From SKKC01 sp046542845 (GTDB taxonomy: Bacteria > Spirochaetota > Spirochaetia > DSM-27196 > SKKC01): DNA of 64,000 bases. This document shows, in pieces, positions 26,586-34,791 of this stretch; position 1 is the stretch's first letter, and every line of letters starts with the position of its first letter. The stretch spans positions 1 through 64,000 of the forward strand of contig JBKHAN010000002.1 in the NCBI GenBank assembly GCA_046542845.1, in the 5' to 3' direction. The notes under the pieces were generated by a model. The model saw only the letters and a list, made by a program, of their open reading frames with translations. It did not search any database and was not told where the DNA came from. The position numbers were made by a program, and so were the translations under genes.

Positions 26586-28030
26586 TGAAGGTACCGAAGC
26601 GTCTGCTGTGGAACTTCGTGAGCGCCATGCTGCTCCAGGCGGTGTTCGGATGCAGGCTTTTTCCCATGGCCCCGCTCGAGGTTGTGCGCGTATGGCTCGA
26701 CAGCCCACAGCGGATATCGGTCGAGTTTTCCGCGCCTCCCGACCCGGCACGTTTTGAAGCTGCGGTGCTCCTTCAAAAGAACGATCGGACTGTGCACGGG
26801 CGCGTTTCTGTGGAAGGCGTCGCTGCACACTTTTACCCGGATGAGCCGGTCGACAGACGCCACCCGTACCGGTTCACCGTTTCGACTGTCGCCGAGGATA
26901 TGCACGGAAACACGCTGCGACGACCCCTGGCGCACGAGTTCGGTCCACAGCCGGACGACTCGCCTCTTCGCGTCGCGGCAGCAGCGACGCGCCCGCACAC
27001 CGTCACCCTTTCATTTTCTGAAGCCGTCGCGCCGGACGCGTTGTACGGACATCTGCAAATTGCACCCGACCGCCGGTACAGAATCGAGTTTGCAGACAGA
27101 GGGCGAACGGCTCACGTTGTGTTTCTTTCACCGGATGCTCCGGAAAACGAACACAGCCTGCGTGTGATGCAGGGATTAACCGGTGCCCGGGGTGGTGTAC
27201 TTCCGGCAGCATTCGAGTACCGCTCCCCTGAAATCGACGTCACCGAGTCGACACAGGAGGTCACGCTGCACTTCCATGAACCGGGCTTTGACACTACATC
27301 GATCACCCCGGTAGCCGGGTATACGGAACCCGACCTCTTACCGACATACGAGCACTACGGAAGGTCTACGACCGTAGAAATCGAGTTCGCCGAAGCGGTA
27401 CGCGCCGCAGACGTCGAGCAGGCGATACGGATATCTCCCGAGGTACCGGTGACCATTACCACGGGTGCGGGTACGCACGTGCACGAGGCTCGTGTGGACC
27501 TCGGGGGGCCACTCGACGCGGGAACCCTGTACCGGATCGAAATCGGGACGAGGGTGCGTGACCGCGAGGGCAGGTTCTTGCCGCACGTGCTGTTCGCCGG
27601 CATAAAGCCGCTTGAGCATGAGTTTCAGCCGCTTCAGGTGGAGGAGATTCGATTCGACGGCGAGGTGCTCGTCGACGGGGGAACGCTCGACCTCGGAGGG
27701 TTCGTTCCGCACACCGACATACAGTTCGCCGAGATCGAGATTGCGCTGGCCCATGGCGCAGGGGCGACGGTCAGTTCCGTCGATGTAGCTCGCGCCTTCC
27801 GCATATATGCCTGGGCCAACTCCGCGCGCTTCAGGCTCATTTCGCTTACCCGAACGACCGAGTCACAGACTGAAACCCGCTTTCGGCTCCGGCTCGAGGT
27901 CACAGATGAAGCAGGACGCTTCGGCATCGTCTCGGTTTATCTGCTTCAGGAGCTTACCGATTCTCTCGGAAACGAGCTGGAGCAGGACTGGCGCGTGGAT
28001 CTGAACCAGATCGGAGGGCCGAAACCGTGA
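26585..28030 (+). CDS. Lipoprotein with SbsA-like/Big_5 Ig-like domains, second of two
   Basis: The 481-residue protein is a relative of its upstream neighbour. The signal (MKVPKRLLWNFVSAMLLQAV followed by FGC) gives a lipidated Cys23. Repeats include VWLDSPQRISVEFSAPPDPA, AATRPHTVTLSFSEAVAPDA, TTVEIEFAEAVRAADVEQAI with RISPEVPVTI, and a terminal strand-rich region. Each Ig unit has the pattern IxxxFSxxVxxxxxxxxIxIxP. The two genes probably arose by duplication. The stop overlaps the RND pump start by four bases (GTGA), and the stop of the previous gene shares one base with this start. That places it firmly inside the efflux operon. Function unknown; an accessory lipoprotein of the RND complex is the contextual guess. 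Confidence 0.75.
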   Translation: MKVPKRLLWNFVSAMLLQAVFGCRLFPMAPLEVVRVWLDSPQRISVEFSAPPDPARFEAAVLLQKNDRTVHGRVSVEGVAAHFYPDEPVDRRHPYRFTVSTVAEDMHGNTLRRPLAHEFGPQPDDSPLRVAAAATRPHTVTLSFSEAVAPDALYGHLQIAPDRRYRIEFADRGRTAHVVFLSPDAPENEHSLRVMQGLTGARGGVLPAAFEYRSPEIDVTESTQEVTLHFHEPGFDTTSITPVAGYTEPDLLPTYEHYGRSTTVEIEFAEAVRAADVEQAIRISPEVPVTITTGAGTHVHEARVDLGGPLDAGTLYRIEIGTRVRDREGRFLPHVLFAGIKPLEHEFQPLQVEEIRFDGEVLVDGGTLDLGGFVPHTDIQFAEIEIALAHGAGATVSSVDVARAFRIYAWANSARFRLISLTRTTESQTETRFRLRLEVTDEAGRFGIVSVYLLQELTDSLGNELEQDWRVDLNQIGGPKP

Positions 28031-30951
28031 GGCGAATCATCGACTGGGCGCAGACGCACCCGGTGGCAGTATTGACCACGATGGTGATCGTTGTCCTCAT
28101 CGCAATCGTGAACGCCGGCAGCATGCCGGTGACCTTCATGCCGGAGGTCGAGCGGCCGGTTTTCATTGTCCGCACCGAACTCCCCGGATTGCCGTCAGCT
28201 GAGGTGGTGGACCTTTTGACCCGCCCCGTCGAACGAGCGCTCTCGGGCATCGGCGGTGTCGCTGCGATCAGAAGTACAACCCGTGCGGGTGTTTCGGCGG
28301 TTGAAGTTCGGTTTCACGCAGGGGTGTCCCGCGAGCACGCACGAGCCGAAGTACGGCAGGTGGCCGACCGGGTCTACCCCGGTCTGCCGGATGCGGCGGA
28401 TCGTCCCTCGGTCCTGTCGGTTCCCGTGTTTCGCGAACCGGCTGCGATTATCGCGGTGCTTCCCGGAAGGACTCGCCTCGGCGAGCTCCAGCGGCTCGCC
28501 GACCGGCAGCTCCGCTCACAGCTTCAGCAGCTCCCGGGGACCGGCACGATTACCGTAACAGGCGGCGAGCGCGCGGAAGTGCACGTACGCGTCGATCCTC
28601 ACCGCATAGCCGCGAAGGGTGTCGCCTTCGGGCATGTTTCCGGCGCGATCGAGACGTCGGTGTTTGAACACGCGGTCGGGACGATACAGATCGGTGAGCG
28701 CGAACTGAGCGTCGTGACGGACGCGGCTGTCGCGACGGTGGATGCGCTCGGCGGTTTACCCGTCGCCGGAGAACCGGGAGATCATCCTGTTCTTCTCCGT
28801 GATGTGGCGGTGATCGAAGCCGGTGTTTCCGAACAACAGTCGATGTTCAGCTACCAGGGAGAGGAAGCTGTCGGAATATCGATCTACGCGCGTCCGGGAC
28901 ACAGCCCTCCTGAGGTGGCACGACGCGTCGTTGCGTTCGTAAGTGCGTACAACGCCGGAAACACCGGCGATGTACGGCTGGTCATTGCTGCCGACGGCGC
29001 GGAGCCCCTGAGAAACGCCGTGCAGGATATTGTCATATCGGGATTACTCGGAAGCGTATGCGCATTCTGCGTCATTATCATGTTTTCGCGCAGTCCGGTA
29101 CTTGCGCTACCTGTGGTCTGCTCCATACCCGCGTCTCTTGCGCTTACGCTGTTGCTGCTGCAGCAGTCCGGGCTGGGCGTCAACCTGATGAGTCTCAGCG
29201 GGTTGCTCGTTGCCATCGGAATGATCGTTGACAACAGCATAGTCGTCGCGGAGAATCTCGCGCTCAAACCGGACAGGCCCGGTGAGGCAGTCCATGAAGT
29301 TGCCGCCGCCGGTGTCTCGGGAACAGCAACAACAATCGTGGTGTTTATCCCACTCGCCGGCCTGCCCGGTCTGCTTGGAAGCATCTACCGCGATCTGGTG
29401 ATCACAGTGGCTCTCGCACTGGTGTCAAGCTACATCGTGTCGCTGTTACTCGTTCCCACACTCAGGGCTCTCTTCCCTGCAGCCGCTCCTCCCGGAACGC
29501 GCGAAGACGCCTGGACATCGCGCTTCGCCGGCTCCCTCGTAAGCAGGCGCGGCACGACCGGGTTCGCATCGCTCGCGATGCTGGGGATTGCGATCGGGGG
29601 CAGCTTCCTGGTGTCATGCTCGCCGACAGAAGCGCTCGACTCGGGTACAATCTCCGTCCGAACGCGAACCGATGCGAACAGCCCCTTTGCATCTGTGCGC
29701 GCACAGGCTCTCGCGCTTGAAGCCCTCATTGCCGCTCACGAGTCGGTACGGGATGTACATTCGCTGATCGGCGGAGAGCCCGACGATCCGGTGTTCCTCA
29801 GCACTATAGATCTTGAACCGCGTGAGATCCGATCGACGGTACGCGTGCGCGAGGGCTCATCGGTCTTCGATGTGGTGTCCGACCTGGGTCGCGTCTTCGC
29901 GCGCGCCGGAATAGACGCGTCGATAACGGTCGCCCGGTCACCGCTCGCCCGCATCGTTCACGGCGAACTGAGCAGAGGGGAAGCAGTCGGCGGGGCAACC
30001 GTAGCCGAGGCAACTGAAGCCGCCCACACCATCCTCGCGCAGTACAATCCGGACATGCCCGGGCGCGCCCGCGCAGCGGCAATCGTACCATCGGCCTCCA
30101 GCACCAGCGTATACGTTCGCCCTCGTATGCCCACGCTTCAGCGTTACGGGATGAACGCAGCCGATGTCACGCGGCTTCTGTACGCGCAGACCACCGGGAT
30201 CGTCACGGGAAGCATACATACCGCAGGTGTTCGAAACGATGTCCGGGTGTTCTTTGGTTCCGACGCCGAACGAAGCGCCGCTGAGGACCTTGTACTCGTG
30301 AGCGGGACGGGGGACCTTACCTCGCTGTCGCAGATCGCTGATCTCGAGCGCGTCGATGCGCTATTGACCAGGATACGGGTAAACCAGACAGACACGGTAT
30401 ACCTCAGTGCGGGCTTCGGACCTGAGGTTCCAGCGCCGTCGCTTTCGCGTTCTGATCTGTACCGGTTGTATCTGGTCTTCGCGGGTGCGGCTGCTATCCT
30501 CTTTCTCGTGCTCGTGTTCCATTTCAACCAGATTACTCACGCACTCGCCATAATGTGCATAATCCCTGTCTCCTGGGCAGGAGCCCTGTGCGCACTTACG
30601 GTCACGGGTCGGGTTCTGACGCTCGAGTCGGGGGTCGGTCTTCTTATACTGACCGGGTTGACCGTCAATCCCGGAATCATCCTTATCGAGACCTATGAAG
30701 CCTTGCGTCGGAGGGGGCACATACTGCGGGATGCGATTCATGACGGCACGGCGCGCAGGCTGCGTCCCGTTCTCATGACGGGCATAACAACCGTCGCAGC
30801 GCTGGTCCCGCTTGCGATCGATCCCGGGCTCCAATCGATGCAGAGCAATACAGCCATTGTCGTTATAGGAGGGATCAGCGCCGGTACCATCGCAACGCTG
30901 ACCGTCATTCCGCGCCTCTACCTCCGTTCGTGCGGGAACGGCCTCTCGTGA
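28027..30951 (+). CDS. RND-family efflux permease (HAE type), catalytic subunit
   Basis: This inner-membrane proton-driven exporter has 974 residues, somewhat shorter than AcrB-type pumps, and a GTG start overlapping the upstream stop. It has the canonical TM1, porter domain, TM2-TM6, second porter domain and TM8-TM12. TM1 is VLTTMVIVVLIAIVNAGSMP. In TM4 the proton-relay motif is GMIVDNSIVVAEN with Asp402. The TM10 segment reads LTGLTVNPGIILIETYEALR, with Asn881 where AcrB has Lys940. This D-N plus N arrangement is common in environmental HAE pumps, so proton coupling looks intact. Substrate cannot be read from sequence. It is encoded directly before a degenerate RND partner. Confidence 0.92.
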   Translation: MRRIIDWAQTHPVAVLTTMVIVVLIAIVNAGSMPVTFMPEVERPVFIVRTELPGLPSAEVVDLLTRPVERALSGIGGVAAIRSTTRAGVSAVEVRFHAGVSREHARAEVRQVADRVYPGLPDAADRPSVLSVPVFREPAAIIAVLPGRTRLGELQRLADRQLRSQLQQLPGTGTITVTGGERAEVHVRVDPHRIAAKGVAFGHVSGAIETSVFEHAVGTIQIGERELSVVTDAAVATVDALGGLPVAGEPGDHPVLLRDVAVIEAGVSEQQSMFSYQGEEAVGISIYARPGHSPPEVARRVVAFVSAYNAGNTGDVRLVIAADGAEPLRNAVQDIVISGLLGSVCAFCVIIMFSRSPVLALPVVCSIPASLALTLLLLQQSGLGVNLMSLSGLLVAIGMIVDNSIVVAENLALKPDRPGEAVHEVAAAGVSGTATTIVVFIPLAGLPGLLGSIYRDLVITVALALVSSYIVSLLLVPTLRALFPAAAPPGTREDAWTSRFAGSLVSRRGTTGFASLAMLGIAIGGSFLVSCSPTEALDSGTISVRTRTDANSPFASVRAQALALEALIAAHESVRDVHSLIGGEPDDPVFLSTIDLEPREIRSTVRVREGSSVFDVVSDLGRVFARAGIDASITVARSPLARIVHGELSRGEAVGGATVAEATEAAHTILAQYNPDMPGRARAAAIVPSASSTSVYVRPRMPTLQRYGMNAADVTRLLYAQTTGIVTGSIHTAGVRNDVRVFFGSDAERSAAEDLVLVSGTGDLTSLSQIADLERVDALLTRIRVNQTDTVYLSAGFGPEVPAPSLSRSDLYRLYLVFAGAAAILFLVLVFHFNQITHALAIMCIIPVSWAGALCALTVTGRVLTLESGVGLLILTGLTVNPGIILIETYEALRRRGHILRDAIHDGTARRLRPVLMTGITTVAALVPLAIDPGLQSMQSNTAIVVIGGISAGTIATLTVIPRLYLRSCGNGLS

Positions 30952-33557
30952 CTCCGTTTCGTGCACGCATCCTGCTGTGTGTTCTGCCGGGCTTCGCATG
31001 GATCATGTCGGCGATATCGCCGCCGACGGTATCGCAGACCTACGATACGCGTATCCGTGTCGTGCTCCTGCGTCGCGATACAAGTGCGGAGATCCTTGCG
31101 ACGGAGGTTCTTCCTGCGTTCGACCGGATACTTCGCGAATTGAGCGCGCTTGAGCACAGCAGAAGCACCACCGAAACGGGGAGAATCACGCTTGATCTGT
31201 ACCTGAAGCGGGACGCGGACCCCGCTGCCGTGGCTGCACAGGTGAGGGAAGCTGCCTACCGTATATACGAGGGTATAGGCGGTCGTCTCGAACGCCCGCA
31301 GGTCCACATTGCCGGTGATCGTTCCGAGTACATGTCTGTGTGGTCTCTTTTCACCGACGGTGGAGGCTCTCCGGACAGGCAGTCCGTTGAAGACCGGCTC
31401 GTGTGGCAGATTGAACGGGTACAGGGCGTCGCCCGTGTGGACGTTTTTGGAGGCTCCCGCGAAGAGATATACGTCTCGGTTCCGACTGGTCTCTTGAGGA
31501 CATATGCTTTGACGCCGCAGGACGTAAGCGCCGGCCTGCGACTGGGCGAATTGATCGCTTCGGTCGGACGGCTCGACGATGGTCTGAACCGGACGGCGCT
31601 GGTGTACGACAGCAGAGCCCGCACTCTCGCGGAAATCGCCTCAAACACCCTTTCCCAGGTACACAATATGCGTCACGCCGGTCTGCCCGGCGGCACGACA
31701 CGGCTCGTGGCGAGCGTACCGGATCGTATTGTGCGTATGGACGGGCTTGAACATATACACCTGGGCGTTGTTGCCGACGGTACGCGATCGATCACCGCTA
31801 TGTCCCGCGAGCTCACGCAGCTGTTCAACGAGTCGAACCTGTCTCCCGGAGTCACCGCGACACCGGTCTTCGACGGCGGAGCGATCGAACGGTCAAACAT
31901 GCGAAGGGACGTTCTGTTCTACACTTCGGCGCTCGCGAGCTTTCTCCTGTGTCTCCTGATCCTCGGGAACACCGTTCTCAGGACGGGGCAGACCGCACTC
32001 TCGATCCTGTGTGCCTTCGCGCTCGTTCAGGCCGTAACTGCCACCCCGCTTGCGTCGTGCACAAGCCCGGATCTTCTGCCGCATACGGCGACCGGGCTGT
32101 TCATCGCCACGGTCACCCTGCACAGCGGTCTCCTTCGGCTTGAGGTGTTTTCTCTCGGGCTGACCCTGGCTCTGTCACTTCTGCTGCAGGATCCCGCGTG
32201 GGCGTGCGTACTTCGGGTGTATCTGCTCGCGCATGGCGCGATGCGCATCACCTGGCCTCTTTCACAGCGTGCCGTGTACGCTCGTCGGGAAGCATCAGCG
32301 GGAACACGCTGGATCAGCGCTACCCCCCTGCTTTTATTGCTTCTCACCCTACCCGTGCCGGTGTTCCTGATACTGGTCGACAACGCGGAGCTTATAGAGG
32401 ATCTGCACCTCGATATAGATGCCTACGCTTCAGCGGAGGCGGCCGACTCTGAGCTTCAAGCGGCCGCGGCCCACTTCAGGCGTACGCTGTCACCGACATT
32501 CGTGCAGACGCAGGCACGAAGGGGATCAGGGTCGCTCCGCGCGGGTTTTCACCCGCATACCGACCGGAACGAGGTCATGCAGGCTATACAGGCCTTCAAC
32601 AGCCTCGAGCGACGGGGGCGCCTCATTCCCCGCGCCGACGAACTGCCGGGTACCGTACATCGGGTACCGATGTACGCGACGGCTCCAACAGCCGAAACAG
32701 CGCACGCGACCGCGCGTCTCGCTGCGCGCGAGGCAGGCGACGCTGTCCTTCACTTTCGCGAGGATAGCGAGCGTGTCGTGCTGCGACCTCACCGAATCGC
32801 CGCGCATACGCTCGGAGTAGACCTTGGCCAGGCAACGCTTCTGCTGCAATCGATTATCTCACCGGCGGTGCATCACAAGCGTATCGTTTCAGGGCGCGAG
32901 ACAGACGTCCGCGTCGAGATACGCCCACCAACCACCATACCGCCGCCCTCAGGATCAACCGTGCACATCGAATCCCTGCTCGACACGGCATCGGTTACGT
33001 CGCTCACGGGCGATGCTGTACCGTTGTCCTCGGCATTCTACCCGTCCCGTGAGCGAAGACCCGACGTGCTGACCCACGCAGACCGCAACCCGTCGGCCCA
33101 CTTCAGTCTCTTCGTGGCCGCGCCGTCGATGCGCGAGGCGGTACAAAGGGCAGAACAGGCAGTGTCCAGGGTCACGCTCCCGCGTGGAGGACGGCTGCGC
33201 TACGACCCCACATCGGCATCCGCTCACGCCACGACATATGTGCATCCTCCAGCCGTGCTTCTGTCGCTGTACGCGTCGGTGGTATTCCTCCTCGCCGCGT
33301 GCGTAGAGGAATCCTGGAGTGAGGGCCTGAAATCAGTCGTGTATACGGGAATTCTTGTCGCAAGCATGTCGATAGCCGTGCCTGTCATAAGTCAGTGGGA
33401 CAGCATCGAGATTGCCGGGTATCCGGGTATGGCCCTGCTCAGCGCGGTGACGGTGCTGAGGTTGCGACACATGCATGTGGGCGCCGTAATCGAGGCTGCG
33501 CGTCAGCGTCTTCGCATTTCTTCGCGCTGCCGGGCGATACGCTGCATCTTTCGATAG
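30948..33557 (+). CDS. Degenerate RND-like partner protein lacking proton-relay residues and the last transmembrane helices
   Basis: An 869-residue protein of RND layout: TM1 (RILLCVLPGFAWIMSAI), porter domains (ITLDLYLKRDADPAAVAAQV; VQGVARVDVFGGSREEIYV), a TM2-TM6 block, and a second porter half. The C-terminal membrane part is reduced to about three helices. The TM4-equivalent (about residue 379, TATGLFIATVTLHSGLLRLE) has no acidic pair. The TM10-equivalent (about residue 823, GYPGMALLSAVTVLRLRHM) lacks the Lys/Asn motif. TM11-TM12 are missing; the chain ends in a basic tail. I prefer the GTG at 30948, which overlaps the upstream stop by four bases like its neighbours; a GTG at 30930 is also possible. 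The 3' end overlaps the convergent CNB gene by 55 bases. It probably assembles with the preceding pump as a non-transporting subunit (inference). Confidence 0.78.
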   Translation: MTPFRARILLCVLPGFAWIMSAISPPTVSQTYDTRIRVVLLRRDTSAEILATEVLPAFDRILRELSALEHSRSTTETGRITLDLYLKRDADPAAVAAQVREAAYRIYEGIGGRLERPQVHIAGDRSEYMSVWSLFTDGGGSPDRQSVEDRLVWQIERVQGVARVDVFGGSREEIYVSVPTGLLRTYALTPQDVSAGLRLGELIASVGRLDDGLNRTALVYDSRARTLAEIASNTLSQVHNMRHAGLPGGTTRLVASVPDRIVRMDGLEHIHLGVVADGTRSITAMSRELTQLFNESNLSPGVTATPVFDGGAIERSNMRRDVLFYTSALASFLLCLLILGNTVLRTGQTALSILCAFALVQAVTATPLASCTSPDLLPHTATGLFIATVTLHSGLLRLEVFSLGLTLALSLLLQDPAWACVLRVYLLAHGAMRITWPLSQRAVYARREASAGTRWISATPLLLLLLTLPVPVFLILVDNAELIEDLHLDIDAYASAEAADSELQAAAAHFRRTLSPTFVQTQARRGSGSLRAGFHPHTDRNEVMQAIQAFNSLERRGRLIPRADELPGTVHRVPMYATAPTAETAHATARLAAREAGDAVLHFREDSERVVLRPHRIAAHTLGVDLGQATLLLQSIISPAVHHKRIVSGRETDVRVEIRPPTTIPPPSGSTVHIESLLDTASVTSLTGDAVPLSSAFYPSRERRPDVLTHADRNPSAHFSLFVAAPSMREAVQRAEQAVSRVTLPRGGRLRYDPTSASAHATTYVHPPAVLLSLYASVVFLLAACVEESWSEGLKSVVYTGILVASMSIAVPVISQWDSIEIAGYPGMALLSAVTVLRLRHMHVGAVIEAARQRLRISSRCRAIRCIFR

Positions 33558-34732
33558 TATTTCGCCTGCTTTTCGACTTCTACAATGTCTGAGACGAAGA
33601 TCCTGTTATCGACAGCCTTGACTTCTTTGCTCTTCAGAAGCTCGCGTATCGCCGAGTTACCCTCGCCCATGGGCAGCCCGATCATGTTAATGAGTTCCTT
33701 CGGTCCGAAGTCGAAGGTGTGGGTCTGCCCCGACCGGATCGGTACTCTCGCTTTCTCGAGCTGTATCCAGAGAGCGTCCCAGAGACGCCCCGTGGTATCG
33801 GTCAGCAGGGTATTCGCGAGCTGTTTGTAGATGAACCAGATCCGCTCCGCGAGCAGCGTCGTAAGCCGCGCGATAATCTGCGGCTGACTTCGCACCATTC
33901 GCCCGAAATTCTCCCGGTTCACCGCGAGCACCGTTGTGTCTTCGTACGCTACAGCCGACGCGCTTCTCGGCTTGTTTTCGATAAGACTCATTTCACCGAA
34001 AATATCGCCGGGCTTCAGAACGGCGAGTAACACCTCGGTGTTGTTTACGACCTTGGTGATTTTGACGCTACCCTTCTGAATAATGTAGAGTTCCTGACCG
34101 GGCATGCTTTCGGTAAAAATCATGGTTTCTTTCGGATAGACCCGGTTGAACTGTGTGTCGTCTCCGTCGAGGTAAACCGTTTTTGCGTAGGGCTCGATTT
34201 TCTTCAGGCGCTCGGTCGCCGTATCCCGGTTTTTCCCTTGAGGGCAGAACTTCAGGTACTGATAGTATGCGTAGTAGGCCTGGTTGTACTGGTTCTGCTT
34301 CGCATAGAACTCCGCCACAAAGAACAGGTGCTCGGTGCCTTCGTCTGCCTGCTCTTTGAGCGTCAGACGAGCGAGGTGCTCGTCGAGATACCTCATTCTT
34401 CGTGAGAAGCCTTCGATAATTTTCATGGCTACGGGGGTATTTTTCTCTATGAGCATCCCGTACTGCTCGCGGTGAACCGAAATAAGCGTGACGTCCGTGA
34501 CGGCCTGAGCGGTCTCGATATGGCTGTGATTGCTCATAGTCGAGACGACACCGAAGAAATCTCCGGGGCCGAGTATGTTGCCGCCTTCCTCCTCGACAAC
34601 TTCGACTTCCTTGCTGATACGGATCTTTCCCTGCCGGATTATATAAAAGTGGTCCGCCTTCTGTTTACCCTCAACAATGATGTACGCACCCTTGTTGAAG
34701 TTGACCATTGATAATTGAAGCGGGTTACTCAT
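33503..34732 (-). CDS. Crp-like protein with two cyclic-nucleotide-binding domains and C-terminal winged helix
   Basis: A 409-residue regulator with two CNB beta-barrels. The first covers about residues 5-110 (IIVEGKQKADHFYIIRQGKI; ILGPGDFFGVVSTMSNHSH). The second covers about 195-310 (MIFTESMPGQELYIIQKGSV; LKPGDIFGEMSLIENKPRSA). Between them is a TPR-like helical stretch (AEFYAKQNQYNQAYYAYYQY). The C-terminal part (TFDFGPKELINMIGLPMGEG) looks like a Crp/Fnr winged helix. The second barrel carries GEMSLIENKPRSAS, close to the cyclic-nucleotide cassette, whereas the first diverges (GVVSTMSNHSH), so only the second may bind ligand. Two-CNB proteins of this shape recur in spirochaetes. A strong promoter lies in the 55-base gap after glyA, so it can be expressed independently. 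Confidence 0.82.
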   Translation of the reverse strand: MSNPLQLSMVNFNKGAYIIVEGKQKADHFYIIRQGKIRISKEVEVVEEEGGNILGPGDFFGVVSTMSNHSHIETAQAVTDVTLISVHREQYGMLIEKNTPVAMKIIEGFSRRMRYLDEHLARLTLKEQADEGTEHLFFVAEFYAKQNQYNQAYYAYYQYLKFCPQGKNRDTATERLKKIEPYAKTVYLDGDDTQFNRVYPKETMIFTESMPGQELYIIQKGSVKITKVVNNTEVLLAVLKPGDIFGEMSLIENKPRSASAVAYEDTTVLAVNRENFGRMVRSQPQIIARLTTLLAERIWFIYKQLANTLLTDTTGRLWDALWIQLEKARVPIRSGQTHTFDFGPKELINMIGLPMGEGNSAIRELLKSKEVKAVDNRIFVSDIVEVEKQAKYYRKMQRIARQREEMRRR

Positions 34733-34761
34733 GGCGAAATCCGGTTAACAGCCTTGAGTGA

Positions 34762-34791
34762 AGTATAGGAGCCGGTGATTTCCTTTGTCAA
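34762..34791 (-). promoter_or_regulatory. Strong sigma-70 promoter of the two-CNB regulator
   Basis: Minus strand: TTGACA (34791-34786), 18-base spacer, TATACT (34767-34762), giving about a 25-base leader before the ATG at 34732. The -35 hexamer contains the TGA stop codon of glyA. Confidence 0.65.

Noticed and set aside
30930..30948. Earlier GTG start at 30930 for the second RND-like protein
   Set aside because: The GTG at 30948 gives the same four-base stop/start overlap used by neighbouring genes; the six extra residues add nothing recognisable. It is not excluded.
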